Shown here piece after piece: positions 12,001 to 17,825 of a DNA stretch of 64,000 bases (its first letter is position 1; every line of letters begins with the position of its first letter). A model generated the notes under the pieces. The model worked only from the letters and a program-made list of their open reading frames with translations. It made no database searches and was not told where the DNA came from. Made by a program: the position numbers and the translations under genes. The stretch comes from JAEUUM01 sp038326165 (lineage in GTDB: Bacteria > Bacteroidota > Bacteroidia > Chitinophagales > Saprospiraceae): positions 46,190 through 110,189 of the forward strand of contig JBBQJT010000003.1 in NCBI GenBank assembly GCA_038326165.1. Direction: 5' to 3'.

Positions 12001-12210
12001 CAACCAGTTTCCATCTCCCCCACCGGCATCCCAGTTTTGAGAGAAGGATTGACTTAATCCTAAAAATAAAATAGCCCCCATGGTCAAAAACGCTCGGTTG
12101 AACGAATTTTTCCTAGTGGACAAACTACCAGAGCCTTTGTCACGGATTCCGTGAGAAGGTTGTTTCCTCCAAACTTTTGTGAGCTGGGGGGTAATGAAAT
12201 CACATTTCAT
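1..12210 (-). CDS. Giant modular surface protein with HYR repeats (C-terminus beyond window)
   Basis: The minus frame stays open from the ATG at 12210 to the window edge, at least 4,070 codons; I checked it at about 11.0, 9.0, 6.1, 3.0 and 0.1 kb. A hydrophobic signal segment ends near residue 56 (...GLSQSFSQ). Residues ~70-750 are short N/G/I-rich strands with repeated 'GINN'/'GI.N' turns, beta-helix-like. Residues ~750-1650 are Ig-like. From ~1650 on there are about ten HYR-type modules with the signature (I/V)xCPxxxxV...DNC and SGN...C. Residues ~3470-3600 resemble a P/Homo B domain. The last residues in view are a carboxypeptidase-regulatory-like fold running into a dockerin-like helix (NGVSTLDIIQITNHILG). 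Likely an exported adhesin or matrix protein; T9SS export is inferred from its paralogue at 13670-17464, since its own C-terminus is not visible. Function in detail is unknown. Confidence 0.9.
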   Translation of the reverse strand, partial: MKCDFITPQLTKVWRKQPSHGIRDKGSGSLSTRKNSFNRAFLTMGAILFLGLSQSFSQNWDAGGGDGNWLNPINYAGNVLPMAGGIVIVPNGATPYPANGLGALSFLRLDIAPGAVATVPSGLTLTLVGTGASFALRVQEGSIFTNLNVINITNYVNGILVRGGTLNNNDEIRINDVSANGILNSPTAIGSPPSIINNTNQITIGNVGAGGQNGINNAGANGIAATFVNSPSGMITIGNVQDNGIRNSALNGPATLTNSAVIFVNANDAASINLTIGILNVNDAVFSNTSSTGSVQVENASSGIVNNNASFTSTNNAQIFINSLFPDDVRIGIFNNNDGFFVNSSGADISIQNTVLAGIRNANASFTNRDLGTTINTTNTGNEGINNVSPAALPITSFFNLDRAVINICQGGINNTMSAIYNEANSYFQNGNIGSGTGATINIASSGRHGVENAGDFVNTSFAAPLSQLNIGVAIGPCVGNIPIDGINNSGQFTNNTDSRISIRNFAQDGIENTEIFTNNNPLDPNTINRSQILITGSGGINGVNNDGSGTVFTVADNQSFLRIDGDLTNGFLNNNSASLINDNFGRVEIYAGTSNGFVNANLSIVTQTLSSDLAIEFPAPFPIGFLNDNSAFNNFGGSSLVVIGSNSVGFLQTAGAVVNNGNGTGTGSIFINFLVGGAAYVSNPLSFFFNNTCSVLSTDGQINNNSVFINNAIIETTYAGTNIGTVPITNNGIIIDYNNSFNSNLILRTPDATLVDNTLGIIAPPITICPDDPSVPGGSSMAKGALISNGPVTGKTFQTSPDWFNNPGLVAPPFASYSAATNILTIPSNPAPGTMFDLHFDVDGLGSGCQYNGRVMVMVDNLPTLAGEFTKLDNLGAQVGPTTTITGALNNPSSITLCSGTGVNFAGSIPGALVDKNGNPLFIHFVVNDPTGITGLPPVLDVPGALLPANFDLFPLINNNASTAVVGLTAIPYYESDGLPGLNSALECSGVPLGLNINIIPDPANFVTLTNTSGNNNQTRRVCSESGFAFNGTVSAFPAGVTGFRMQWTLTDITGPNGAFPFDYGQISVIASDCGQEIESQQGITQTINAAGNILFNGSDNDATPCAAPVLTLSDLAPHDRRVIYELTPIWILADGTECPSMLTPTEVRAIVYPKPQLELDNIAGPVNDNVMMQGAPIDICDNTSPNGLIQVRQYPTQVVEQSLASTNDMGDLEYDVQILVPVGVTLSASGTINNVGSDGTGVLKTDFISPLSGLPLFDNTTMSPQQVTIEVTPSFDPNNANAAGLPANTDPDGACAGTTQRIIVNVLPTPDLNPPLFTDVLNRIIDVTICGSDGPDPSELVQLFVMKNMNMAPYFVEFELFDIDLSGAPNVTRSTVAAGLPNGGHPNTTDNTNGLEVQTGGTFNEFLMNNGALTETIVYTFRPQIDISNPAETEICFGPTYELRVHILPKVFVSATLDGSEEVCQNHTRLVEGVPGPFPTHPGPWMHNWTIVSPQPVGFIGTGNFTDNNAAPGGQSSTSQTAAFTGVGNGMIRLSYTAKAANGCEAFQPFFLDLEVIPSPIANPITGPNVVCPSATATYLVSNPIIGNSYAWSISSGGTITTPPVGNTIDVTWSNVLGGPHTITVIETGPNSCTTSNTYTVNIVDMNDPGSMCPASITLNTSADGMPGDCLHEVNGTALDVVPSDNCGIASATHDYDFGGTSLDDEEFPLGATVVTWKVTDLSGNMSTCSFTITVVDNEFPVITCPSDVTVNTDGTGLNAGSQIGGVTLNTAPSCGIGLSNLKATATDNCGTANISWTASAGVSPLSGSGTLNNVTFPVGASTVTFTADDTHGQTSICSIQVVIFDNEKPVITCAANASFNTSGDAVPNFCGYRNTGFTLNPVSNTDNCAVAALNHNYQIGGSSLANFDFPLGSTIVVWTSTDNHGNTQTCSNVITVIDDEVPTVSSCPSNIVTTTDPGLCTDLVSYQTPVFNDNCGGMNVFGTLVLGQASNTQFPKGISTVRYEYRDPSGNGPAICQFTVTVNDGQVPVISCVPDVTVDNTGMNLNFDAFTYGVQVDDASNDCSVGFIGLNPVISDNCPGPYVLTHFITYPDGVVSPGNGTVNGMMFPGGKSTIVYRATDVAGNSSTCSFTIMVKDVEKPVITTCPSSVAINTSTNGTGDCSINIPNLVPGLVAMDNCTATANLTISQSPLAGTNFSGVHNSIQLVTFTVTDLSGNTSTCTANVTIIDNENPTAVCKPSFTIPLDDDGIVPLNVLDIDLASFDNCQLSTRSISVLQVTCAQAGTTVPVVLTVVDANGNSHQCTTIVLVRDQMVPTILNCPANIIVGNDPDMCMAFVNFSKVQASDNCDTNVDIYFWTTGATILGGSDILGLSGDGNPTNDPILGHAGARNYNFGVTTVHYVAVDNFGNVTPECVFTIEVKDVQKPIITKCAPSRDIFVNAGTCQGTVPNMIAEIENKDNCITVVTQVPAAGTLFGNAHNFMQLVTFTVTDQGGNTVTCTATLTLKDNILPVIVTCPPSRNISTNLNVCNGTVPNLLPELVATDNCTIVSITQSPIAGTLFGAANNDTQVVTFTVTDAAGNTRTCTSTLTLKDTQVPTITCPSDVTVGCSPPVVTIPAPTTGDNCGVVTVLNSFNNTNNASGIYPLGTTTVTWTVTDVNGNTATCTQRVTVGPLPIVTASGAGTYCYQGFISALTASSVTPGGQFSWFKNALLTVPVNPSQVSGSNGQIYQPTGSLGIETVYVIVTNPLNGCSSLPIPVTVNIIACGVTLTDPCACKNNATNQVNGQFDEIITITAPAGQNWYITSVSGLFRTISPAPPAAPIPFTTGPAGNKPVEGPAGQYVLTGIHVDAIGYSITFANGLGDTVSSANTCFYPNPVIVGLNSDYCANHPIVPLVGNALPQMGIGTFALYDATNTILLQNNITQLNPAQIAPGTYTVRFTFDGTNQPNTSTPGCVQTISQQVQFFPTPPSDLVCNNISNVSLDQNGEALLNADMILEGNYGCYSQYIVDIEGPLTNLFTCADVNKTFKVTVTDPFTGNKCWGSLKVEDKLKPTITCADVTVSCNNDGLDPSLVGFPIFDDNCSVDPATIKFSETISDPSCTGPWSAVITRTWNAKDEVGNQATPCVQTIFIKRATLAEVKFPLNLDDIQAPSLSCVNPNTTPANTGVPTIDGMPINKFCELMVAPAQDQIIPVCENSYKILRTWTVMDACSNNMITQVQTIFVKDKVGPIQICPNPSAFTYSVDGDGTTCKAIFQAPSIQVQDNCSSALNVVTKTSVTSNGIVYDKPTNGGIFEIGFGTITVKYTSTDACGNVSTCSVDVNVFENEPPVTVCDEFTVVSLINPITYVNASTFDDGSYDECGGPVKFQVRRMDNPACAGGDDTDFAPKVPFYCCDVNNGPVMIVLRVTDASGNFNDCMVEAKVNDKIKPVITCPADITLQCSDPIQPTDQANVNFKKTSGKTISMNFANAIEEQIVVSGLPASARIADVDFAMDLKHDFIDQLTIKLISPQGTVLTLFQGGSCGNTKKDINATFNDEGSNFACNGATIAVNGQVKPQVSEMSYVDKENPTGTWTLQVIDNAPLGGGVLNAIELKLTYSTPLSLKPIATDNAMDCGLITTFSDLTKLGQCLGGSFINRRWTATDLSGNFAQCIQKVNLIDNTPLDIDFPDDVTVTDCLSFDQVTGLGALKHTGDCEIVAVEIVDEIFNVVTDACYKVIRTYKVIDWCKYNPKATNNTLGGIDVDFTQFDFNPADNVVNNQFDNNKNIIRDNGDGYFEFKQIIKVIDTKAPQFYTCPKDTVIMSFAADCSNNPVSITKLGFDACAPQASLKYQWKVDISDNGNYDLNGVGPVFNGNLPLGKHHIWFRIEDGCGNYSICEYDITIVDAKKPSPVCANGLSTAIMVTGMVMINAEAFNKSSTDNCTAAEKLKFSFSPNVNDTIVTYTCDSLGSRPVQVWVTDEAGNQDFCETFILITDNFMVCGDTMDMITVGGKIQVGSNAGVSDVQVQLAGSGMPMVITNNTGNFNFPPMSLGGNYTLVPLKDTEPLNGVSTLDIIQITNHILGKKALGS

Positions 12211-12263
12211 TGTAAAGAGGTTTAGTTATAAAATAAATTAAAAACACATTTCAAAGTGGTACC

Positions 12264-12341
12264 AAAAACCTAGAGACAGAGAACTCCCAGCCCACCAAGT
12301 GCAAGCACTAGCAGGAGAATGACGTTCTCTGAGTCTCTAGG
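12264..12341 (-). terminator. Terminator- or attenuator-like hairpin in leader of the giant gene
   Basis: On the minus strand the arm at 12341-12324 pairs with the arm at 12284-12269 (CCTAGAGAC..AGAGAAC with its complement, only a 2-nt bulge), followed by TTTTT at 12268-12264. It lies about 54 nt before the ATG of the giant gene on the same strand, with no ORF upstream, so it would end a leader transcript or act as an attenuator. It could instead simply be a stable 5'-UTR stem. Confidence 0.5.
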
Positions 12342-12589
12342 GTAAAAAAGGACGATGAACCCGTCCAACATGGCAAACCATTGGCTCAACCATGCGGAAC
12401 TACATAGCACAATTCTTCAGTACGGTATGGTAGCCATAAAGATCAATCAGTCGTAGCAATGCCAAAAGTGGGGGGTGCATAACAACAACGATCTTTCGTC
12501 AAGCTGCCTTGGTAAATAAATTTTTTGTTTTAGTGGGAATCAGGTCAAAACCTTACAGATTAACGCACTGTAATATCGGTTTTGGGTAG

Positions 12590-12612
12590 ATGACGAAGTC
12601 GTCATTTTTTTT
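12590..12612 (+). terminator. Orphan plus-strand intrinsic terminator
   Basis: ATGACG-AAGT-CGTCAT is a perfect 6-bp stem with a 4-nt loop, followed directly by eight T residues. No plus-strand ORF lies upstream of it in the window, so it either terminates an untranslated transcript made from 12211-12590 or is a chance structure. Confidence 0.4.
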
Positions 12613-12937
12613 GTTTTTGGAAGGACTTTGGGATGTCCGGCTAAAGCAGTTTTCACTGCCGCCTGTGTTTTAGTTATTACCTGAAATGATTCTCTCGATG
12701 TTTGTACATATATATACTAATTATATGTGTAGAGGTTACACAAAGGCTAAATAAAATATGAATTATTTTAATGTGTTATTCTTAAAACGTCATAAGTAAT
12801 TGATTTTCTTTATATTATGATATTGACTAATTTATATCAATTTCACTAACCTTATTTCAAGTCAATCTTTTCTTACTTCCTATTTTATGGCCTTGATTGG
12901 AAAATGTATTTTTACTCATAAAATTCAAAATCTGCTT

Positions 12938-12945
12938 TACCTTTG
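12938..12945 (+). promoter_or_regulatory. Bacteroidota -7 box for lipoprotein gene
   Basis: TACCTTTG matches the Bacteroidota -7 consensus TAnnTTTG and lies 18 nt before the ATG at 12964. This supports that start over the upstream TTG at 12943, which falls inside the box. Confidence 0.45.
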
Positions 12946-12963
12946 AATTATATTCTTGTCGAC

Positions 12964-13362
12964 ATGAAATCAATCAACTCTTCCATTTTTCTTGGTGTTT
13001 TACTTCTTGTATTGATTTCATGTAAGAAGGACGAAACAAGCAAGCTGCCACCAGTTATCCAAATCAATTCGCCTACGGAAGGCGCAATCATCAATCTGTT
13101 GCTCGACTCTGCAATAGTCATCGATCTTGAGATTAGCGATGATCACTCAATGCATGAAGCTTCTTTAAAATTATTCAATGAAGCCAATGAGGTGCTTTTT
13201 GGTAAGGACTTTCCGGTTCACAATAAAAATACCTTCAAATACACCCAATCGGTTGTTCCTCCTGGTATCATAGGTAAACAAAATTTAAGGCTTGAAATCA
13301 AAGCTGAGGATCAGAACGAAAATAAATCAAGTTTTACTAGAACCTTTGAAGTATCAAAGTAG
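12964..13362 (+). CDS. Small lipoprotein, DUF4625-like
   Basis: 132 residues from the ATG at 12964. An upstream in-frame TTG at 12943 is less likely because it overlaps the -7 promoter box and the signal peptide begins at MKSINSS. A lipoprotein signal ends in the lipobox LISC (Cys at residue ~20) followed by KKD. The rest is one all-beta domain with an 'INSPTEGAIIN' opening, an acidic 'EISDDHSM' strand and a closing 'IKAEDQNENKSSF' strand, as in short Bacteroidota lipoproteins annotated DUF4625; that family assignment is from memory and uncertain. Residues KKDE after the Cys may influence surface export. It sits alone between two minus-strand giant-protein genes. Function unknown. Confidence 0.75.
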   Translation: MKSINSSIFLGVLLLVLISCKKDETSKLPPVIQINSPTEGAIINLLLDSAIVIDLEISDDHSMHEASLKLFNEANEVLFGKDFPVHNKNTFKYTQSVVPPGIIGKQNLRLEIKAEDQNENKSSFTRTFEVSK

Positions 13363-13669
13363 GAAATTCCATTTTATTTCATAAATAGCTAAACCCAAAA
13401 AAAATGCGCCTCAAGCGTTGGATAATTTTTTGGAGGGTGAAATATTCCAATAATGAAATCGGACTTGAAATGAACCTTCAAGATGATTTCTATTCTTTCT
13501 TACTTTAGATATACAAAAAGTTATTCCGGGTATTATAGTGGTACAGAAGGCGTAAAATCCCTTTTGAGACAGATACGAATAATTCAGATTTTCAATTTTT
13601 CAAGACATAAAAAAGCCGCTCTGTCTTTTCAGACAAAGCGGCGTACACCCCAAAACCATTTAAATATTT
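13363..13669. other. Intergenic region between convergent genes
   Basis: Convergent junction between the lipoprotein gene and the HYR/dockerin protein gene. The only clear element is the minus-strand terminator at 13609-13642. A plus-strand reading frame over 13483-13680 runs through that terminator and has no family resemblance, so it is not called. Confidence 0.6.
13609..13642 (-). terminator. Intrinsic terminator of the HYR/dockerin gene
   Basis: On the minus strand GCCGCTTTGTCT-GAAA-AGACAGAGCGGC forms a 12-bp stem (one G.U pair) with a GNRA-type loop, followed by six T residues, 27 nt after the stop codon of the 13670-17464 gene. Confidence 0.9.
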
Positions 13670-16600
13670 TTAAGGCTTGACTACAATGAACTTGGCGTTC
13701 ACCGTATTACTTCCTGTTTTTAATTGTATTGTGTATGACCCAGTTGGTATGTCAAACAAACCTAATATTGGTAAATTCTGCCAACCTGACACAAGTTGCT
13801 CGGTTGAAGTATAGACAAGTCTGCCAAACTGGTCGAAAACTATCAAATTAACTTCTTCGGAAATTGCGTTGTAAACTTCTAAGCGTGTCGATGAATTGAT
13901 TGGATTAGGATATAGTTCAAGCTTCAATGAATTCTCTTCATGGGACACGACTCCTTCCCAATTGATTTCAAGTCCTTGTTCGCCATTTGATTCTGTGTAT
14001 GTCAATTGCTCAAAATCATTTTTGATTAAGTGCAACTCGTTGGCCAACTGCCCCGATTTTCGTGCAAGGAAGCTTAGCACAACTATCGGTTCATTTTCTA
14101 ATTGTTTGTCACCGTTCCAAGAACACAAAATGCTACCATCCTCTTTGTTGGTAAAGCTCTCAGTGCTGAACCCGATTAAACTTTCAGATTTCATGTCAAT
14201 GAATTCTAATACACTTGGTCGGTATTTCAAGCCCATTTGAAGCACTTCTATTGCTGATTCACTATTCAATTGAATTTCAACCACTTCACCTGCCAGAAAA
14301 CTTCTGTTTTCGATGCTCAAGACGGTATTTCTAGACCTTGTTTCATTGTTACCATTTGCTAGTGTACCTGAAGCGTTTCCATCGACATCACCAATTTTGA
14401 TCCCAATAAATTTTAGGTTGTTCATTGTGCTGGTCACATTGCTGTACTGAATAGTTTCCGTCCAATTGGCTTTCAATGGGTTGATACCTGTTGGGAAAAC
14501 GTATTCAGCATCAATAAATCTCCAACTTGTGTTGCTTTCAAATTGATCGCTAATCTGCAAGATCATTTTACGAATATCCACCATATCCTTTGTTGTAATC
14601 ACGCCACTTTTATCTACATCTGCAGCTATGTAACGATATGGATTGGCCAATTTTTCGGCACCGAGTATATGTTTCTGAATTTTAAGAATGTCAATGGTAG
14701 AAACTCCATTGAGGTCATTGCCATCTTTTAGCGGAGTTATCGTGAAATTTTCACCTTTATTCAATCCCACAAATTTCCAGAAACCATCTGTGCCTGTCGT
14801 CAAATTTTTAGCATTTAAAGTAAGTTGAACATCCTTGACCGGCTGAGCATTCTCAGTTGAAATCCATCCTCCCAAAGCGATTTTGTTGAAGGTAGGAGGA
14901 CACAACTTGTCATTATCAGTGATTGTAATATTTGTAAGGCAATAATCCCAGTTTCCTGATTCATCCATTACCCATACTTGCACTTGTTGAACACCGATAT
15001 CATCGCAAGTAAATATTATACTCGCATCCGCAGGGGGGCCTGAAGGTGCCTGCAAGTGCTTACGAATCCGGAATACCAAATTGGCATTGGCAGTGCAGTT
15101 ATCAAAACTCTTGTTGTCAAAGTCCTTGGCCCAGATGGTAACCATTAAAGTGCTGGGCATAATAGGAAGAGATAAGCCATTGATGCACACAGGAGTAGGC
15201 TTCTTAGCATCAACAACTGATACTTTTACAAGGCAAGTAGCAGTGTTTTTACAGCCATCTGAAGCTGAAAAAATGACAGAAGTAGTACCTAAAGGATAAA
15301 AGCCGCTGGCATTGGCGCCACCATTGTTGTAGCTGTTGGTGATGATTACATTGGGATTACAATCTGTTGCCGTGACCGCAGGAAGGATCACATCTGCGCC
15401 TGTACAATTTTGGTCAGTACTACTTACCGTCAAATCAAGTGGACATTTCATCACAGGTTTGTCATTGTCATAAACCTTAATGAGCTGTGTATATTCCCAG
15501 CGGCCTGGAGAATTTGGTATATTAGGATTGTATTGACACCAGTCCAATACGACCCATTTTCTAAGTATTTTGAAGCAAGCTGGACCTGCAATAGTAAATA
15601 CTTCATCATTGTGACTAACTCCTGCGAAACTGCACAAGGAATTATTGAATTGAGGAGTATTAAAGCCAGCTGGAAGCTTATCGGGTTCCAAGTCAGATAT
15701 CGCAGTGCATGCATTGGCATCATAATCTTTGGGCCATACAATATCATTTCCTGTGAATGGCTTATTATTCTGAACAACTACCAGTTGGGTACACGCTGCT
15801 GTATTGCCATCTGATCCTGTAACTGTAAAAACACGTTTGATTAAACCTGTTCCGCAGCTGCTCAATTGAACATTATTGGTAACTTTTACTGTAACATTAC
15901 CACAATTGTCAATTCCTGCTGCGTTGCCATACTGGTCCAATTTGTCTAAATCAACCGGGCAAAAAACTGTAACATCAGCTGGACAGACTATGGAAGGTGG
16001 AAGTTTATCCTGAACCTTAACAGTAATCATGCAAATATTGGTATTTCCACTACAGTCGGTTACTCTAAGTATTACCATGACATCTGTACCCAAATCAGCA
16101 CAAGTAAACATAATATTTGCCCGGAACAGAGAGTCAGATTCATTCATTCGCTTAACATCATACTTGTTGATGCAACAATTATCTATGGAGCCATCATCAA
16201 ATGTTTTGGCCGGAACTGTGGCCTTACCGTTCGATGGAATTGATACATTCAATTGGTCATCGCAAACTACAGTAGGAGGAGTATTATCCTTTAGAATTAA
16301 AGTGGCAGTACATTTGCTAAAATTACCACAACCATCTGTAGCTGTATAAGTTACGACATGATTGCCAAGCGGTATATCGTGAAATATTCCACCATTTCCC
16401 GGAATTGACGCAATCCAAGAACCCGTAATTACTACTGAAAAATTAGAACAATCATCCGTAATAGTGGCTGCCGGAATAATAGCTGAGCCTTTGCATTGGT
16501 CGGAGTAACTCGATCCAATAATAGTACCAGGGCATGAAATTATTGGTGGCGTCATGTCCTTTATTTCAATGATCTGGACACTTGTTTTGATCTTGCTCGT

Positions 16601-17464
16601 ACACCAGTCCACCGCGGTCCAAGTGCGTAAAATTTTCTTTGTTCCACTGCAAATAATCAACTCTTGATCAGTAGATGTAACTGATATCATGCACAAACCT
16701 CCAGTTAATATCGGCAACCCGTCAATTGTAGGAAATCCAGTTACAGAAGGATTGATATTGGGATTCTTACAGTCTACCACTATATTCTTAGGAAAAACAA
16801 CATCATCGACCGTTGATTTCTTGATGATGATATTCTGAATACAAGTTTGTTTGTTTCCTTTGCCATCAACTGCCAACCAGGTTCTGATAATTTTTGCGGC
16901 CGGATTGCCACAATTGTAATTGATAAACTGGTCAGTATAGCTGAGAGTAAATCCAGAACAATCTGTAACGGTAGGAGTTCCAGTCTTTGAAGGGTCCGTT
17001 GGAGATGTGCAGCAGACTGTGACATCAGGAACCATAACTGTAAACTTAGGAGGCTGCTTATCTTCAATATTGATATTAGTCCAACAGCTATTACCCGAAT
17101 TTTTATGCGTTACTTTAACTTGTAATGTTTGACCAATATAGTCCCCAGTCACTTTAGGTGAAGTAGGGATAGTCTGGCCATTTTTCATAACATTGATGGT
17201 AAAAGCCTGTGGTCCATTGGGAGAACAAGCAGGGTTCCATTGATTCTGTAGAACTAGGTCGGAAGTAATGTTTGCCTCGCATTTGAAGTCGAGTGATACA
17301 TTCAAATTGCCTGCACATACCAATGCACAATCCTTTTGAGCAAGAGTAGAATGAACGTGAAATACAAGTAGAAAAAGGGCAAAGCCCAAATGAAGGGAAC
17401 GTGTAGAACCGATCAGCAAGGATCGGAAGAAATAAGTCGGTTTTTGAGTTAAAGTCCTCAGCAT
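13670..17464 (-). CDS. HYR/dockerin-like/cohesin-like T9SS type A cargo protein
   Basis: About 1,264 residues from ATG 17464; a GTG at 17503 adds 13 residues but lies in an inverted repeat and precedes no better signal. The signal peptide runs to ...HSTLAQ. Then come several HYR-type modules with Cys pairs and 'RTW..D.C' motifs (~40-830), a carboxypeptidase-regulatory-like domain (~845-890), a dockerin-type double helix ('NGVSTIDILKIQKHILG' and 'ADVDKSGVITTKDM'), a cohesin-like beta domain (~1035-1130) and a C-terminal T9SS type A sorting domain (YPNPINSSTRLEVYN, ending KFIVVKP). It is predicted to be exported by T9SS and attached to the surface or released. The domain order after the HYR block matches the visible C-terminal part of the giant protein at 1-12210, so the two are paralogues. 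Confidence 0.9.
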   Translation of the reverse strand: MLRTLTQKPTYFFRSLLIGSTRSLHLGFALFLLVFHVHSTLAQKDCALVCAGNLNVSLDFKCEANITSDLVLQNQWNPACSPNGPQAFTINVMKNGQTIPTSPKVTGDYIGQTLQVKVTHKNSGNSCWTNINIEDKQPPKFTVMVPDVTVCCTSPTDPSKTGTPTVTDCSGFTLSYTDQFINYNCGNPAAKIIRTWLAVDGKGNKQTCIQNIIIKKSTVDDVVFPKNIVVDCKNPNINPSVTGFPTIDGLPILTGGLCMISVTSTDQELIICSGTKKILRTWTAVDWCTSKIKTSVQIIEIKDMTPPIISCPGTIIGSSYSDQCKGSAIIPAATITDDCSNFSVVITGSWIASIPGNGGIFHDIPLGNHVVTYTATDGCGNFSKCTATLILKDNTPPTVVCDDQLNVSIPSNGKATVPAKTFDDGSIDNCCINKYDVKRMNESDSLFRANIMFTCADLGTDVMVILRVTDCSGNTNICMITVKVQDKLPPSIVCPADVTVFCPVDLDKLDQYGNAAGIDNCGNVTVKVTNNVQLSSCGTGLIKRVFTVTGSDGNTAACTQLVVVQNNKPFTGNDIVWPKDYDANACTAISDLEPDKLPAGFNTPQFNNSLCSFAGVSHNDEVFTIAGPACFKILRKWVVLDWCQYNPNIPNSPGRWEYTQLIKVYDNDKPVMKCPLDLTVSSTDQNCTGADVILPAVTATDCNPNVIITNSYNNGGANASGFYPLGTTSVIFSASDGCKNTATCLVKVSVVDAKKPTPVCINGLSLPIMPSTLMVTIWAKDFDNKSFDNCTANANLVFRIRKHLQAPSGPPADASIIFTCDDIGVQQVQVWVMDESGNWDYCLTNITITDNDKLCPPTFNKIALGGWISTENAQPVKDVQLTLNAKNLTTGTDGFWKFVGLNKGENFTITPLKDGNDLNGVSTIDILKIQKHILGAEKLANPYRYIAADVDKSGVITTKDMVDIRKMILQISDQFESNTSWRFIDAEYVFPTGINPLKANWTETIQYSNVTSTMNNLKFIGIKIGDVDGNASGTLANGNNETRSRNTVLSIENRSFLAGEVVEIQLNSESAIEVLQMGLKYRPSVLEFIDMKSESLIGFSTESFTNKEDGSILCSWNGDKQLENEPIVVLSFLARKSGQLANELHLIKNDFEQLTYTESNGEQGLEINWEGVVSHEENSLKLELYPNPINSSTRLEVYNAISEEVNLIVFDQFGRLVYTSTEQLVSGWQNLPILGLFDIPTGSYTIQLKTGSNTVNAKFIVVKP

Positions 17465-17503
17465 GGGATGTATGTTTGAGTGAAAAAATAACGCCTTAGA
17501 CAC

Positions 17504-17825
17504 TTCTTTTTAAGGAAGTGAATGTCATAGGTTCAATAAATTCTCACTTAGGGGAAAAATCCCAATACATTTGCCAGAGGGCAGTTTAGTTCTTTAGTTC
17601 TTTCATGGTTATGTTTGGATCAACTCCAAATCATGCTGCAAACATGCTATACGAATCAACTCTAATGCTATACCTATGAGTTGGTATTTTTGACATTGTT
17701 TTTTTACTAAACTGTTCAAAATGATTTAATAAAAAAGGCACTCCATAAAAATGGAATGCCTTGGATAAAATTACTAAATGGGCCGTTATTTCAACTAAAA
17801 GGCCTAAATATCTCATTAATTTCTA
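17504..17825. other. Upstream region of the HYR/dockerin gene
   Basis: Contains the terminator of the upstream pseudogene (17731-17763) and an inverted repeat at 17501-17520 (CACTTC..GAAGTG) just before the chosen start of the HYR/dockerin gene. A short minus frame at 17631-17816 spans the terminator and is not considered coding. Confidence 0.5.
17731..17763 (-). terminator. Intrinsic terminator
   Basis: Minus strand AAGGCATTCCAT-TTTT-ATGGAGTGCCTT (one G.U pair) followed by a run of T. It lies about 60 nt past the stop of the degraded T9SS cargo gene, showing that this remnant once had, or still has, its own transcript. Confidence 0.85.

Larger units (their letters stand above)
12211..12963. 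other. Intergenic leader region upstream of the giant gene
   Basis: About 750 bases without a convincing ORF between the divergent giant gene (minus) and a lipoprotein gene (plus). It is rich in inverted repeats: a long hairpin at 12269-12341 followed on the minus strand by a T-run, a stem AAAGATC/GATCTTT (12438-12444 with 12490-12496), a hairpin TTACAG/CTGTAA (12553-12558 with 12568-12573), and a plus-strand terminator-like hairpin at 12590-12612. These suggest a regulated leader and/or a small RNA; I do not recognise a known riboswitch consensus. Confidence 0.5.

Noticed and set aside
13483..13680. 65-residue plus-strand frame
   Set aside because: Runs through the minus-strand terminator at 13609-13642 and into the next gene; no signal or motif.
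17631..17816. 61-residue minus-strand frame
   Set aside because: Spans the terminator of the pseudogene; low complexity, no motif.
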